Positions 18,891 through 27,063 of a DNA stretch of 64,000 bases are shown here, one piece after another (the first letter of the stretch is position 1; each line of letters begins with the position of its first letter). The position numbers and the translations under genes are program-made. Where the stretch lies: NCBI RefSeq assembly GCF_001051235.1, contig NZ_CBTJ020000040.1, positions 1 to 64,000 of the forward strand, in the 5' to 3' direction. A model generated the notes under the pieces. That model saw nothing but the letters and a program-made list of their open reading frames with translations. It did not search any database and was not told the origin of the DNA. Source of the stretch: Candidatus Competibacter denitrificans Run_A_D11 (GTDB lineage: Bacteria > Pseudomonadota > Gammaproteobacteria > Competibacterales > Competibacteraceae).

Positions 18891-20012
18891 CTATTCAGTA
18901 CGCAGTTCGGCGGGTACCGGCACGTCGGTCATCACGATTGCCTCACCGGTTAACTCGCCATCACGGCGTAAGCGGTAGACATAGGCGAGCACTTGCGCGA
19001 CCGCCTGATAGAGGCTGACGGGCACCGGCTTATCGAGCGCACCGTTGTAATACAAAGCGCGGGCCAACAAGGGCGATTCCACGCGCGGAATCTTGTGCCG
19101 CCCGGCCACTTCGCGGATACGCAGCGCCATCTGCTCGACGCCCAACGCCACGATGACCGGCGCCTTCATGGTCTCCGGCTTGTATTGCAGAGCCACCGCG
19201 TAATGGCTGGGGTTGGTGACGAGAATATCGGCGGTCGGCACGTTCTCCATCATCCGCCGCTGGGCGAATTCCTGCTGCAAGCGGCGGATGCGGCCCTTGA
19301 CCTCCGGCTTACCCTCGGTGTCCTTCAATTCGTCGCGGATCTCCTGCTTGGTCATCCGCAAATTGCGCAGAAAACTCAGCAGTTGAAACGGCACGTCCAC
19401 CCCGGCAATCAGCAGCATCGGCAGGGTGAGCATCAGGAAGGTCCAACCAAGGGTCCGGGCGGTGTGGGCCAGCGCCGATGCCAGCGGTTCCTGACCCAAT
19501 TGCAGTAACTCGGCTTCACCCCGCCACAGCAGAATCACCGCCACCCCGCCGACCACCAAAAATTTAGCCAGCGCTTTGGCCAATTCCACCAACCCATGCC
19601 AGGAAAACAGCCGGGCCAGGCCCTTCAAGACGTTGAGATGTTCCCAGCGTAATTTTAAGCTGAAGGTCCAACTGCCGAGTGCCAGCGGGGCGCACAGCGC
19701 GACCACCACCATCAGGCCCAGGAATGGCGCCAGCAGCAGCACCCAATCGAAGAAGGCTTGACCGAGCACAGCGGTCATCTGGCCGGGATCGGTTATCTTT
19801 CGGGCATCCAGCGTCAACCCGGCGCGCATCTGTACCGCTAAGCCCTCCAGCAGGCTCGGTCCCAGCATCAGCAAACCTAAGGCAGCAGACAATAGCATTG
19901 CCAACGTAGTCAGCTCGCGGGAGCGGGCAACCTGGCCCTGCTCGGCCGCTTCCTGTTGGCGTCGCGGTGTTGCCTCTTCAGTACGTTCCTGGCCGTCCGC
20001 ATTTTCTGCCAT
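18891..20012 (-). CDS. flhB: Flagellar export switch protein FlhB with NPSH cleavage site
   Basis: 373 residues with four transmembrane helices (about 35-60, 90-115, 145-165, 185-210) and the cytoplasmic autocleavage domain. The self-cleavage motif reads N267-P-S-H270 rather than the usual NPTH; the downstream YAVAL context is conserved. In other FlhB/YscU homologues Asn-Pro cleavage switches export from rod/hook to filament proteins. The start overlaps the fliR stop as TGATG. The C-terminal tail extends about 20 residues beyond the minimal domain. Confidence 0.94.
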   Translation of the reverse strand: MAENADGQERTEEATPRRQQEAAEQGQVARSRELTTLAMLLSAALGLLMLGPSLLEGLAVQMRAGLTLDARKITDPGQMTAVLGQAFFDWVLLLAPFLGLMVVVALCAPLALGSWTFSLKLRWEHLNVLKGLARLFSWHGLVELAKALAKFLVVGGVAVILLWRGEAELLQLGQEPLASALAHTARTLGWTFLMLTLPMLLIAGVDVPFQLLSFLRNLRMTKQEIRDELKDTEGKPEVKGRIRRLQQEFAQRRMMENVPTADILVTNPSHYAVALQYKPETMKAPVIVALGVEQMALRIREVAGRHKIPRVESPLLARALYYNGALDKPVPVSLYQAVAQVLAYVYRLRRDGELTGEAIVMTDVPVPAELRTE

Positions 20013-20791
20013 CAGCCGCTCCTTCCGGTCATTTGGCCAATCACCAGAAACGCCTGGTCAAACAGGCTGTTGAGTTGATCGAACAGGGTGGGCAGATTGT
20101 AGAGTATGACCAGTAGACCCAATACCAGCGTCACCGGGAAGCCGACCGCAAAGATGTTGAGCTGAGGCGCGGCGCGCGTCATTACCCCGAAGGCGAGATT
20201 AACCACCAGCAGCGAAGCGATGGCCGGCAAGGCGATCAGCACCGCCCCGGCAAAGGTATGCCCCGCCCAGACGACCAGGCCCCACAACAGCTCACGCCCT
20301 GCGCCGGTCGGGGCCGGCGGCAACGTGATAAAGCTATCGGCCAACAACCCGATCAGCAGCAGATGGCCGTTCAAGGCCAGAAAAATCAAGCTGCCGAGCA
20401 GCGTATAGAATTGGCTCAGCAGCGTGCTTTGGGTGCCGTTTTGTGGATCGATCAGGCTGGCAAAACCCAGCCCCATCTGAGTGGTGATGATTTGGCCGCC
20501 TAACTCCAGCGCACCGAACACCAGCCGCAGCGCAAACCCCATGCTCAAACCGATCAGGATTTGCTGGGCGACCACCAGGATGCCGGCGGGGCTGATCGGC
20601 TCAATCGCCGGCATCGGCGGCAGCAGCGGCACGATGGCCCAAGTCAGCGCCAATGCCAGCATCAACCGAACCCGGCGCGGCAAAATCCGCGAGCTGAGCA
20701 CCGGCGCGACGCTCATCAGGGCGGCAACTCGGGCCAACGGCCACAGGAAGCTACCGACCCAGGCGGCAATTTCAGCGGTGCTGATCTCCAT
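20012..20791 (-). CDS. fliR: Flagellar export gate protein FliR
   Basis: 259 residues, the usual size, with six hydrophobic segments and the family motif GELGGQ-like FGALELGGQIITTQMGLGFA. FliR with FliP5 and FliQ4 makes the helical export gate core. The ATG at 20791 is chosen since the frame open further upstream runs antisense to nothing but overlaps fliQ in another frame and has no membrane character. It starts five bases after the fliQ stop. Confidence 0.94.
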   Translation of the reverse strand: MEISTAEIAAWVGSFLWPLARVAALMSVAPVLSSRILPRRVRLMLALALTWAIVPLLPPMPAIEPISPAGILVVAQQILIGLSMGFALRLVFGALELGGQIITTQMGLGFASLIDPQNGTQSTLLSQFYTLLGSLIFLALNGHLLLIGLLADSFITLPPAPTGAGRELLWGLVVWAGHTFAGAVLIALPAIASLLVVNLAFGVMTRAAPQLNIFAVGFPVTLVLGLLVILYNLPTLFDQLNSLFDQAFLVIGQMTGRSG

Positions 20792-20796
20792 GGCCT

Positions 20797-21066
20797 TTAG
20801 CCGATCAGATTTGGGATATCTTTCAATAAATCCCGAGTGAAATCGACCAGAAGCTCCAACATCCACGGCCCGGCCAACAACAACACTGCCACCAGCACCA
20901 GCAGCTTGGGCACGAAGCTCAGGGTCATTTCGTTGATCTGGGTCGCCGCTTGAAACAGGCTGATCAAGACGCCGACCAGCAAGGCCGCCAATAACATCGG
21001 CGCCGAGACCAGGATGGCCAGTTCCATGGCGCGCTGGCCGAGGGTGATGACGGTTTCCGGGGTCAT
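20797..21066 (-). CDS. fliQ: Flagellar export gate protein FliQ
   Basis: 89 residues, exactly the family length, with two transmembrane hairpin helices (about 15-40 and 50-75). It opens MTPETVITLG and contains LLVGVLISLFQAATQINEMTLSFVPK in two stretches typical of FliQ. GGAG six bases before the ATG fixes the start; a TTG four codons earlier is less likely. Confidence 0.94.
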   Translation of the reverse strand: MTPETVITLGQRAMELAILVSAPMLLAALLVGVLISLFQAATQINEMTLSFVPKLLVLVAVLLLAGPWMLELLVDFTRDLLKDIPNLIG

Positions 21067-21081
21067 GGCGTACTCCAAGAG

Positions 21082-21861
21082 TCAAGGCAGGTAGAAACTG
21101 GCTGCCAGCGTACTGGCCAGCAACGTCCACCCATCGACCAAGACGAACAGCATCAACTTGAGCGGTAATGAAATCATCATCGGTGAGAGCATCATCATGC
21201 CCATCGCCATCAACACGCTGGCCACCACCAAATCGACGATCAGAAAGGGAATAAACAGCATGAACGCGATCTGGAACGCGGTTTTCAGCTCGCTGGTGAT
21301 GTAGGCGGGCACCAGCAGAGTAAACGGCACTTGATCCGCTGATTCCAGCTTCTCCCGACCGGACAGGCGCACGAACAACGCCAGATCGCTCTCGCGGGTC
21401 TGCGCCAACATGAAAGCCTGCAACGGTTGGCGGGCTTCCTCCAGCGCCTGCTGGAAGGTGATCGTCTCTTTGAGATACGGGGCGATGGCCCGGTCGTTGA
21501 TGCGTTCGAACACCGGCGCCATGATGAAGAAGGTCAAAAACAGCGCCAACCCGATCAGGATCTGGTTGGATGGGGTCTGCATGGTGCCCAATGCCTGCCG
21601 CAGCATGGCCAGGACGATGATGATCCGAGTGAAAGCGGTCATCATCAGCAATGCCGAGGGCAGCAAGGTCAGCGCGGTCATCAGCGCCAGGATTTGCAGG
21701 CTCAGTGACCAGGTTTCACCGCCGCCCGCCGTCTGCGTCACCGTTACCGCCGGTAAACCCGGTGCAGCCACCAGCACCGGCGCCCACAGCAGCAGCATCA
21801 GGATCAATCCCCAGCCAATCCTGCGCTTTAACGGCCGACCTTCAAGGTTTTGCAGCATCAT
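21082..21861 (-). CDS. fliP: Flagellar export gate protein FliP
   Basis: 259 residues from ATG 21861 (258 from the adjacent ATG). A cleavable signal-like hydrophobic segment (about 17-33) is followed by the conserved FliP core with [18 protein letters not shown] and [16 protein letters not shown] motifs and four helices. It overlaps the fliO end by about 20 bases. The longer frame upstream lies within fliO and is rejected. Confidence 0.94.
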   Translation of the reverse strand: MMLQNLEGRPLKRRIGWGLILMLLLWAPVLVAAPGLPAVTVTQTAGGGETWSLSLQILALMTALTLLPSALLMMTAFTRIIIVLAMLRQALGTMQTPSNQILIGLALFLTFFIMAPVFERINDRAIAPYLKETITFQQALEEARQPLQAFMLAQTRESDLALFVRLSGREKLESADQVPFTLLVPAYITSELKTAFQIAFMLFIPFLIVDLVVASVLMAMGMMMLSPMMISLPLKLMLFVLVDGWTLLASTLAASFYLP

Positions 21862-22261
21862 TCGGCAACTCCGGCGTGAGGGGCGCGAGCGAGAATGGAA
21901 ACGGTTCAGCCGGTTGGGTGGACGGCGCGGCCAGCACATGCAGGGTTTGAATCTGCTGGGGCGTGATGCCGATCAGCAGGCGGGTTTGGTCTATCTCGAT
22001 GACCAGTAGCCGTTCCCGATTGCTCAACGGCAGTCCGCCGATGACCCGGATCAGTCCATCCTTGGGCAGCGCGTAACGGCGTGCCAGCCAACTCAAGCCG
22101 ACCGCCACCACCAGCACCGCCACCAGGCCCAGGCTCAGTTGGCCCAGCATCGCACTCCCCGGCAGCGCCGTCACTGCCGCTTCCGGTCGCCCGATTTCGG
22201 CCCCTACCGCCAACCCTGGTAAGGCTAAAAGAGCGGTCGCCATCGTGTATCGTCCGCTCAT
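21842..22261 (-). CDS. fliO: Flagellar assembly protein FliO
   Basis: 139 residues. After a short signal-like N-terminus there is one transmembrane helix (about 43-60) followed by the cytoplasmic FliO domain with [17 protein letters not shown] and [16 protein letters not shown]. FliO is the least conserved gate component and helps FliP form its ring. The start overlaps the fliN stop by four bases; the longer upstream frame would lie inside fliN. Confidence 0.9.
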   Translation of the reverse strand: MSGRYTMATALLALPGLAVGAEIGRPEAAVTALPGSAMLGQLSLGLVAVLVVAVGLSWLARRYALPKDGLIRVIGGLPLSNRERLLVIEIDQTRLLIGITPQQIQTLHVLAAPSTQPAEPFPFSLAPLTPELPNDAAKP

Positions 22262-22602
22262 CGTAGCCGCCGGACCCGCTCTTCCTGGCTGACGATATCG
22301 GTGATCCGCACGCCGAAGCGGTCGTTGACCACCACCACTTCGCCGCGAGCCACCAGGCAACCGTTGACCAGGATATCGAGCGGGTCACCGCCGGGCCGAT
22401 CCAGTTTCACCACCGAACCCTGGGTGAGGCGCAGCAGTTCGCGGATGCTCATTCGGGTATGGCCCAGCTCCAGCGACAGGTTGATGGGAATATCCAGCAC
22501 CATGTCCAGATTCTGTCCGGTCTTGCCACCGAGTAGATCGGCCCCCTCACCCAGTGCGGGTGTGGCTGGCGCGGATTCGAGGGTATCGGCTTGCGCATTC
22601 AT
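22258..22602 (-). CDS. fliN: Flagellar motor switch protein FliN
   Basis: 114 residues. Variable acidic N-terminus, then the SpoA/SurfaceN domain with DIPINLSLELGHTRMSI, LTQGSVVKLDR and NDRFGVRITDI. FliN forms the C-ring base and, in gammaproteobacteria, a site bound by CheY-P. The ATG at 22602 is preferred to the TTG one codon earlier. Confidence 0.94.
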   Translation of the reverse strand: MNAQADTLESAPATPALGEGADLLGGKTGQNLDMVLDIPINLSLELGHTRMSIRELLRLTQGSVVKLDRPGGDPLDILVNGCLVARGEVVVVNDRFGVRITDIVSQEERVRRLR

Positions 22603-22642
22603 CAAAATACACTCTGGGGTAATGGGTTTGTGGAAATCAGGC

Positions 22643-23674
22643 TTAGGGCGCCGGCGCGAATGGCGCGAAATCAGGCGGTGTTAGGCGACTCGCCCAATCA
22701 TCGGGCGCGCTGAGGGCCTGATCGATCTTGAGCGCGCTCCAACCCTGCGCGATCCCGTAATGACCGCTGTAGAGCGGCACCTCTTCGACCCGCAACACGG
22801 CGGTCGGCGGGATATTGACCGGAATCACGTCACCGACCCGCAAAGCCAGCAAATCGCTGAGACTGAGTTCAAATCCGGCCAACGCGCAGCGCACCTCGAC
22901 CTGGCTTTCCTGTAAGCCGTCGTGCAACCGCTCGGTGAGCGCCGGGCTGGGGTTTGGGTGCTCTTGGCAGAGGCTGCTGAGCAGGGTTTTGCGGATCGGT
23001 TCCAGCAGGGAGTACGGCAACGCCAAGTGCACGTTACCGGCAATGTTGTCGCGGCTGATCTGGATGGTACAGACGGTCAGCGGTTCGTTTGAATTGAGCG
23101 CGGTGATGAATTGCGGCCTGTTTTCCGAACCGATCCGGTTGCACTTGAGCGCCACGAACGGCTGCCAGGCTTCTTCCAAGCAACTGAAGCACAGATCCAG
23201 CAGGCGCTGGATGAAACGGGTTTCAATGGTGGTGAAATCCCTGACGCTGGTGGATTTGTACATGCGTCCGGTGCCGCCGAAAAAGGTATCGACAATCATA
23301 AAAATCAGCTCAACATCAAACACCAGCAGCGCCGGGCCACTGAGTGGACTTAACTGGATGATATTGGCGCTGCACGGTGCGCCGAGTGATCGGGTGAAAT
23401 CGGGATAAGCCCGCCGCTCGACCGATTTGGCCGTGACGGTCAACTCGCGGCGCACCAAATCGAATAAGCCGATTCCCAAGCGGTGGGCGAAGCGTTCGTG
23501 AATGGTCTCCAGCACCGGCAGCAAGCTGCTGATGGCGTAGTCCTGACCGGCCAGGTCGTATGGTAGGGCGCTTTCTTGATCCCCTACCGTCTCGACACCT
23601 GAACAACCGGTTTCCGACACGACTTCCATCAGAGCTTCTCGCTCGTCCGGGCTGAGGAGTTCGTCGGTTGACAT
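22643..23674 (-). CDS. fliM: Flagellar motor switch protein FliM
   Basis: 343 residues. The N-terminus MSTDELLSPDEREALM carries the LSxxExxAL-type CheY-P-binding peptide. A CheC-like middle domain (about 50-230) contains FGGTGR, and a C-terminal SpoA domain (about 255-325) has DLLALRVGDVIPVNIP. It is the direct target of one or both CheY proteins encoded in this window. Four bases separate it from fliL, and 40 bases from fliN. Confidence 0.95.
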   Translation of the reverse strand: MSTDELLSPDEREALMEVVSETGCSGVETVGDQESALPYDLAGQDYAISSLLPVLETIHERFAHRLGIGLFDLVRRELTVTAKSVERRAYPDFTRSLGAPCSANIIQLSPLSGPALLVFDVELIFMIVDTFFGGTGRMYKSTSVRDFTTIETRFIQRLLDLCFSCLEEAWQPFVALKCNRIGSENRPQFITALNSNEPLTVCTIQISRDNIAGNVHLALPYSLLEPIRKTLLSSLCQEHPNPSPALTERLHDGLQESQVEVRCALAGFELSLSDLLALRVGDVIPVNIPPTAVLRVEEVPLYSGHYGIAQGWSALKIDQALSAPDDWASRLTPPDFAPFAPAP

Positions 23675-23678
23675 GACG

Positions 23679-24263
23679 TTACTGCATCACGAATGCGGTG
23701 TAGTAAATCGCTTCAATACCCGGCTCGCCAATCTCCTCGTTCAGCACGGCTTGGATCTGTTCCAAGGCTTGCGTGCGTAACCGCTCTCTGCCCTCATTAC
23801 CGTTGAAGGTTTCCAATTTCTGGCCACCAAACAGCAGAATGAGGTTATTGCGAATTTGCGGCATGTTGTTGTTGACCGCATCGATAATCTGCTGCTCTCT
23901 GGCCATCACCGACAGACCAATTTGCAAGTAGCGCAATACCCCTTGATCTTCAAAGTTGACGATGAATGGCGGATCGAGCGCCTGATAGATCGGCGCGCGG
24001 GCGGCGGTCTCGCCATGACCGCCAGCCTTGGCTTTGCGCTGGGCCTTGGCCGGTTTGCTGCCGTGTCCCTCAGCCGCTTTGGGAGCGGGAGGCTCTTCCT
24101 CCTCCTGGGCAACCTCGGCGGTTTTATGCAGCGCGCCGGTGTAATAGAGGGTCGCGCCCACAGCGCCGCTGACCAATAAAACAGCGGCCAACAGGAGGAA
24201 TAGAATTTTCATGATGCCGGCGCCTTTTTTGGCCGGTGCCTTGGCCTCGTCTTTCTGAGCCAT
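23679..24263 (-). CDS. fliL: Flagellar basal-body protein FliL
   Basis: 194 residues. Lys/Ala-rich cytoplasmic tail, one transmembrane helix (about 18-42), a linker with acidic and Lys/Ala-rich parts (about 52-85), then the periplasmic stomatin-like FliL domain ending in YTAFVMQ, the usual FliL terminus. FliL rings surround the stators and raise torque. It is the first gene of the flagellar operon and lies behind a sigma-54-type promoter. Confidence 0.93.
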   Translation of the reverse strand: MAQKDEAKAPAKKGAGIMKILFLLLAAVLLVSGAVGATLYYTGALHKTAEVAQEEEEPPAPKAAEGHGSKPAKAQRKAKAGGHGETAARAPIYQALDPPFIVNFEDQGVLRYLQIGLSVMAREQQIIDAVNNNMPQIRNNLILLFGGQKLETFNGNEGRERLRTQALEQIQAVLNEEIGEPGIEAIYYTAFVMQ

Positions 24264-24686
24264 ACGAGTTCCTAAAGTCTGGAGAGTCGATAAAGCCTGC
24301 TTGACGAGCGTTTAGCAAATAACGCGCCATCACTCGCTATTTGAAAAATTTTTATTTTTTTCAAAGAGCTATTGATCAAGAATGGGGATCGTCGAAAAAC
24401 CGGCAGTACCGATTTTTAGCCAGCCGCCAAAGTTCTGGCGCGGGAATAGTCGTGCGATAGGATGGAAGCAAGGATCAGTGAGGAAGAGATGCGAGTGGCA
24501 ATGGCTCGCCTGCCACCTGAACAGACGAGCGGATGGGATGAATTCACACATACCCGCTCGGTCGCCCGTACAGCCTCACGGGCCGTACAGGTCTGGGATA
24601 GTACAGCCGGATCTATCCAGTAGGATAAGGACAAAACGTGGTAGCCATCCCTCAAACTGGCTCCGGCCTATGTAGCTGATGCGCTA
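24264..24686. other. Intergenic region ahead of fliL
   Basis: No gene seen in 423 bases. It carries the sigma-54-like promoter of the flagellar operon. Directly upstream is an AT-rich inverted repeat, TTTGAAAAA at 24340-24348 with TTTTTCAAA at 24357-24365, which could bend DNA or bind an activator such as a FleQ-type enhancer-binding protein. The rest, toward the 3' end of the YiiX-like gene, shows nothing I can name. Confidence 0.5.
24314..24329 (-). promoter_or_regulatory. Sigma-54 promoter of the flagellar operon
   Basis: Read on the minus strand the sequence is TGGCGCG-TTAT-TTGCT, against the consensus TGGCACG-N4-TTGCW. The invariant GG and GC doublets are ten bases apart as required. 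It lies 50 bases upstream of the fliL start, a fitting distance. In pseudomonads and vibrios middle flagellar operons use sigma-54 with FleQ or FlrC, so activation by such a protein is likely. Confidence 0.75.
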
Positions 24687-25244
24687 TCAAGTCTTTTTCA
24701 AATCGCCGATATAGTTCAAAACGTGAGAGCGAGAAATATCCGCCGGGGTGGTGCTTGCCGCGCCAGAGCCTAACGGGACGGCGGCTTTTTCGAAAGCGAT
24801 AGCCACCAACTCGGAACAGTAAAACGCGGCTTCCGGGTTCATTCGGTTATACAAATCGGCGGCCACACCGGCACCAATGACTATAGGACTAAGAAAAATA
24901 CCGATGAGGAAGCCTGGCCCTGATGTGACACCACCGCCAAAAGCCCCAACATAGTCGTATTTTTTGCCAATCTGCTCCTTTGCGTAGCGAATGACTTGTA
25001 ATCCTTGTTCATCTGACATACGCAGCCGTCGATACACCGACACCAACGTGTCATCACTCATGGCGTCTTCCAAGCTTTGTAAAGTCACTCCGCTGCCGAT
25101 AGCCTCAATAATCTGGCTCTTACCAATGTAAAGCGCGGCATGGCTGTAACGAGACATCGTGCCGCCACGGATCACCTTGGACGCTTTCGCCTCGCCAGTG
25201 GAAAGGAGGATATCAGCGGGTTTGAGATCACTGATAGTTAGCAT
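24687..25244 (-). CDS. YiiX-like permuted papain-fold enzyme
   Basis: 185 residues resembling the YiiX/DUF830 branch of NlpC/P60-like permuted papain enzymes. It opens with KPADILLSTG, has the catalytic His in RYSHAALYIG near residue 36, and the catalytic Cys in FYCSELVAIAFE near residue 143, the permuted order of this branch. A glycine-rich hydrophobic segment (about 103-130) may contact membrane. No signal peptide is evident, so it may be cytoplasmic or membrane-associated. Relatives act as amidases or lipid-modifying enzymes; the substrate is unknown. It lies 25 bases after a lipoprotein gene and is likely cotranscribed. Confidence 0.75.
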   Translation of the reverse strand: MLTISDLKPADILLSTGEAKASKVIRGGTMSRYSHAALYIGKSQIIEAIGSGVTLQSLEDAMSDDTLVSVYRRLRMSDEQGLQVIRYAKEQIGKKYDYVGAFGGGVTSGPGFLIGIFLSPIVIGAGVAADLYNRMNPEAAFYCSELVAIAFEKAAVPLGSGAASTTPADISRSHVLNYIGDLKKT

Positions 25245-25269
25245 GAAACATCTCCCTCTATGAGCTGTT

Positions 25270-25734
25270 CTAGTAATTTGTGATGCAAATCCACATCACC
25301 CGACCGCCTTGCAGGGGTTGGTCGGAACGCAAGCGCACACTCGTAAACGCCATACCTGATGGCAACCGGGAGGCACTGGGGCTAGGGTCTTGAGGACGAC
25401 GCGAAAATAAAAGTCCTTGACCTAGACCGACTGAATCCAAAATAAACCGCGCCCCGTCAGCGGCGAGGAGTTCCACTTCAATCTTGATGGGTGTACCACC
25501 CGGCATCACAAAGGAAGCGCTTTCCGGGCGAATTTCCCAATCGGGTAGATTGGGCATGGCAATGGCGATGCTTTGGACCTGTTCACTGACCACCAAGGGT
25601 GGCGTCGGCTGGAGTTCGGTCCACTCTTTACCGAGTTGAATAGAATCTGCAATTTGCCGCATCGTTGGTTTCACACTGCACCCCGCAAAAATAAAAAGAA
25701 CTAAAAGACAAATAGCTGTAGCGGATTTGGCCAT
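25270..25734 (-). CDS. Lipoprotein of unknown function
   Basis: 154 residues. A signal sequence ends in the lipobox FAGC with Cys19 as lipidation site. The mature part has a predicted beta-rich domain without a recognised family. No Asp follows the cysteine (Cys-Ser), so by the +2 rule it would go to the outer membrane. It is the first gene of a two-gene unit with the YiiX-like enzyme, suggesting a shared envelope role. Confidence 0.7.
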   Translation of the reverse strand: MAKSATAICLLVLFIFAGCSVKPTMRQIADSIQLGKEWTELQPTPPLVVSEQVQSIAIAMPNLPDWEIRPESASFVMPGGTPIKIEVELLAADGARFILDSVGLGQGLLFSRRPQDPSPSASRLPSGMAFTSVRLRSDQPLQGGRVMWICITNY

Positions 25735-26045
25735 AAGCGAAACACCGTAGGGGTTGGCTATTTTGATTACCGAGTTTTTACTGTGGGACTTTCCGCTTAA
25801 CTACAATCTAGGGAGGCGATTTTCAGAAATAGCGCGAAATCCCCAAGCTTATAGATGTCCCATAAATAGTATGGCCCAAGATCGCAGGGGTAATAGCCCT
25901 TATTTTAGATTTTCATAGCATTTGGCAAGCGCCAGCGATCCGCTGACCTATCCAAGAAAAGCGGTGGAAACAGCCCTGGTTCGGGAGGGGAGTTCGAATA
26001 ATTAACCAGGGCTGAAAAAATAATATAAACAATGGTTTTTATGGT
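25735..26045. other. Intergenic region with inverted repeat
   Basis: About 310 bases without a convincing gene, between the chemotaxis cluster 1 end and the lipoprotein gene. It contains the inverted repeat at 25971-26014. The remaining AT-rich part next to 25735 probably holds the lipoprotein promoter, but no clear -35/-10 pair stands out. Confidence 0.5.
25971..26014 (-). terminator. Hairpin after chemotaxis cluster 1
   Basis: CAGCCCTGGTT at 25971-25981 and AACCAGGGCTG at 26004-26014 form a perfect 11-bp inverted repeat with a 22-base loop. It begins 32 bases beyond the stop of the CheX-like gene. On the minus strand the stem is followed only by TTTCC, so it is a weak intrinsic terminator or an mRNA 3'-end stabiliser. 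Confidence 0.45.
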
Positions 26046-26534
26046 TTAAACGGTCAGCACTGACAAGTTGCCATTCCCATAGCGCGGCACGTTCACACTA
26101 AAATCCGCGCGTCCTTTAGCGGCTCCCAACAGGGCCTTGGCTTCCGGTGGCAGTTTGCCAAGATCAGGATGCAAATCCGCCAGTTTCAAATGTGGGGTAC
26201 GCTCGTTCATCAGTAGAGTCGAGAGAATATTCATCACCTCGTACAGATTATCGAGCATGGTCTGTTCCAGTTTCTTGGCCTTGATGGTGTCTTTGGCGGC
26301 GGCGGGCGGCAGCATCGACAGCGCACAGCCGGCATTAGCAGCGAAGGGAACATCGCAAACAGCGGCGGCGACGACTTTGCCATCATCACCGACATAAGTC
26401 GCTACCAGATTACCGCTGCCGGCTTTGGTATCCAGCGGTTTGGCGGACGTAACCGGCACATTGCCCCCGAACAGCATTTCAAGGGTTTTGGCCATGCTGG
26501 TCGCATTAGGTAAAGCGAATGTGGTCGTTGCCAT
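26046..26534 (-). CDS. CheX/CheC-like phosphatase candidate
   Basis: 162 residues. The central helix contains DNLYEVMN, matching the D/S-x3-E-x2-N active-site signature of the CheC/CheX/FliY CheY-P phosphatases. The preceding beta stretch, with AAAVCDVPFAANAGCALSM, fits the same fold. It lies downstream of cheY in the cluster 1 operon, which suits a CheY-P phosphatase. Only one signature motif is seen, so CheX-like is nearer than the two-site CheC. The ATG at 26534 has GGAG eight bases upstream; the longer frame is rejected for lack of such a site. A different adaptor function remains possible. Confidence 0.6.
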   Translation of the reverse strand: MATTTFALPNATSMAKTLEMLFGGNVPVTSAKPLDTKAGSGNLVATYVGDDGKVVAAAVCDVPFAANAGCALSMLPPAAAKDTIKAKKLEQTMLDNLYEVMNILSTLLMNERTPHLKLADLHPDLGKLPPEAKALLGAAKGRADFSVNVPRYGNGNLSVLTV

Positions 26535-26627
26535 AAAAATATCTCCAGATTTTATCAATATAAACAAACGAATGGGCACGCTGTCACGCTGACCGGCAAG
26601 CCCGTGATGACCAGGATGCGCGGCTGC

Positions 26628-26996
26628 CTAACCTTTCTTGAGGAAGGCATCGAGAACCTTGGCAAAGATTTCGGCGGTGAACGGTTTTGTGATCAAAAAT
26701 TTGGCGCCCGTCTGGGCAGCCCTGGCCCGCATTTCAGCCGAGGATTCGGTGGTGACGAAACCGAAGGGGATTTTGCAACCCTCTTCATTGAGAGCTTCCA
26801 ACAGCTCGATGCCGGATTTATTCGGCATATTCCAATCCGAAAAAATCAGGTCCGGCGGGTCTTTGTGGATGGCGGCTAACGCTTCGTTGCCGTCCCCCGC
26901 TTGCAAGACCTCAAGATTCCCGTAACCCGCCTCGCGCAAGGTCCGGCGGACGATCATGCGCATGGCGCTGCTGTCGTCAACGATCAAAACTTTCAT
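26628..26996 (-). CDS. cheY: Response regulator CheY (cluster 1)
   Basis: 122-residue single receiver domain. Acidic pocket Asp7/Asp8, phosphoacceptor Asp54 (IFSDWNMP), Thr82/83 and Lys104 (TKPF) are all present. It lacks an output domain and would act on FliM or another target after phosphorylation by CheA. It lies between cheR and the CheX-like gene in cluster 1. Confidence 0.93.
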   Translation of the reverse strand: MKVLIVDDSSAMRMIVRRTLREAGYGNLEVLQAGDGNEALAAIHKDPPDLIFSDWNMPNKSGIELLEALNEEGCKIPFGFVTTESSAEMRARAAQTGAKFLITKPFTAEIFAKVLDAFLKKG

Positions 26997-27063
26997 GTGG
27001 CTGACTCCTGTTCAAATAAAGTTGTTTTGCATCGAGAAGACGAGTTCCAGGGGCGTGGCGGCC

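Noticed and set aside
20792..21130. Upstream extension of fliR by 113 codons
   Set aside because: The extension lies over fliQ and fliP in another frame, is not membrane-like and gives a length far above the family norm. ATG 20791 gives the standard 259 residues.
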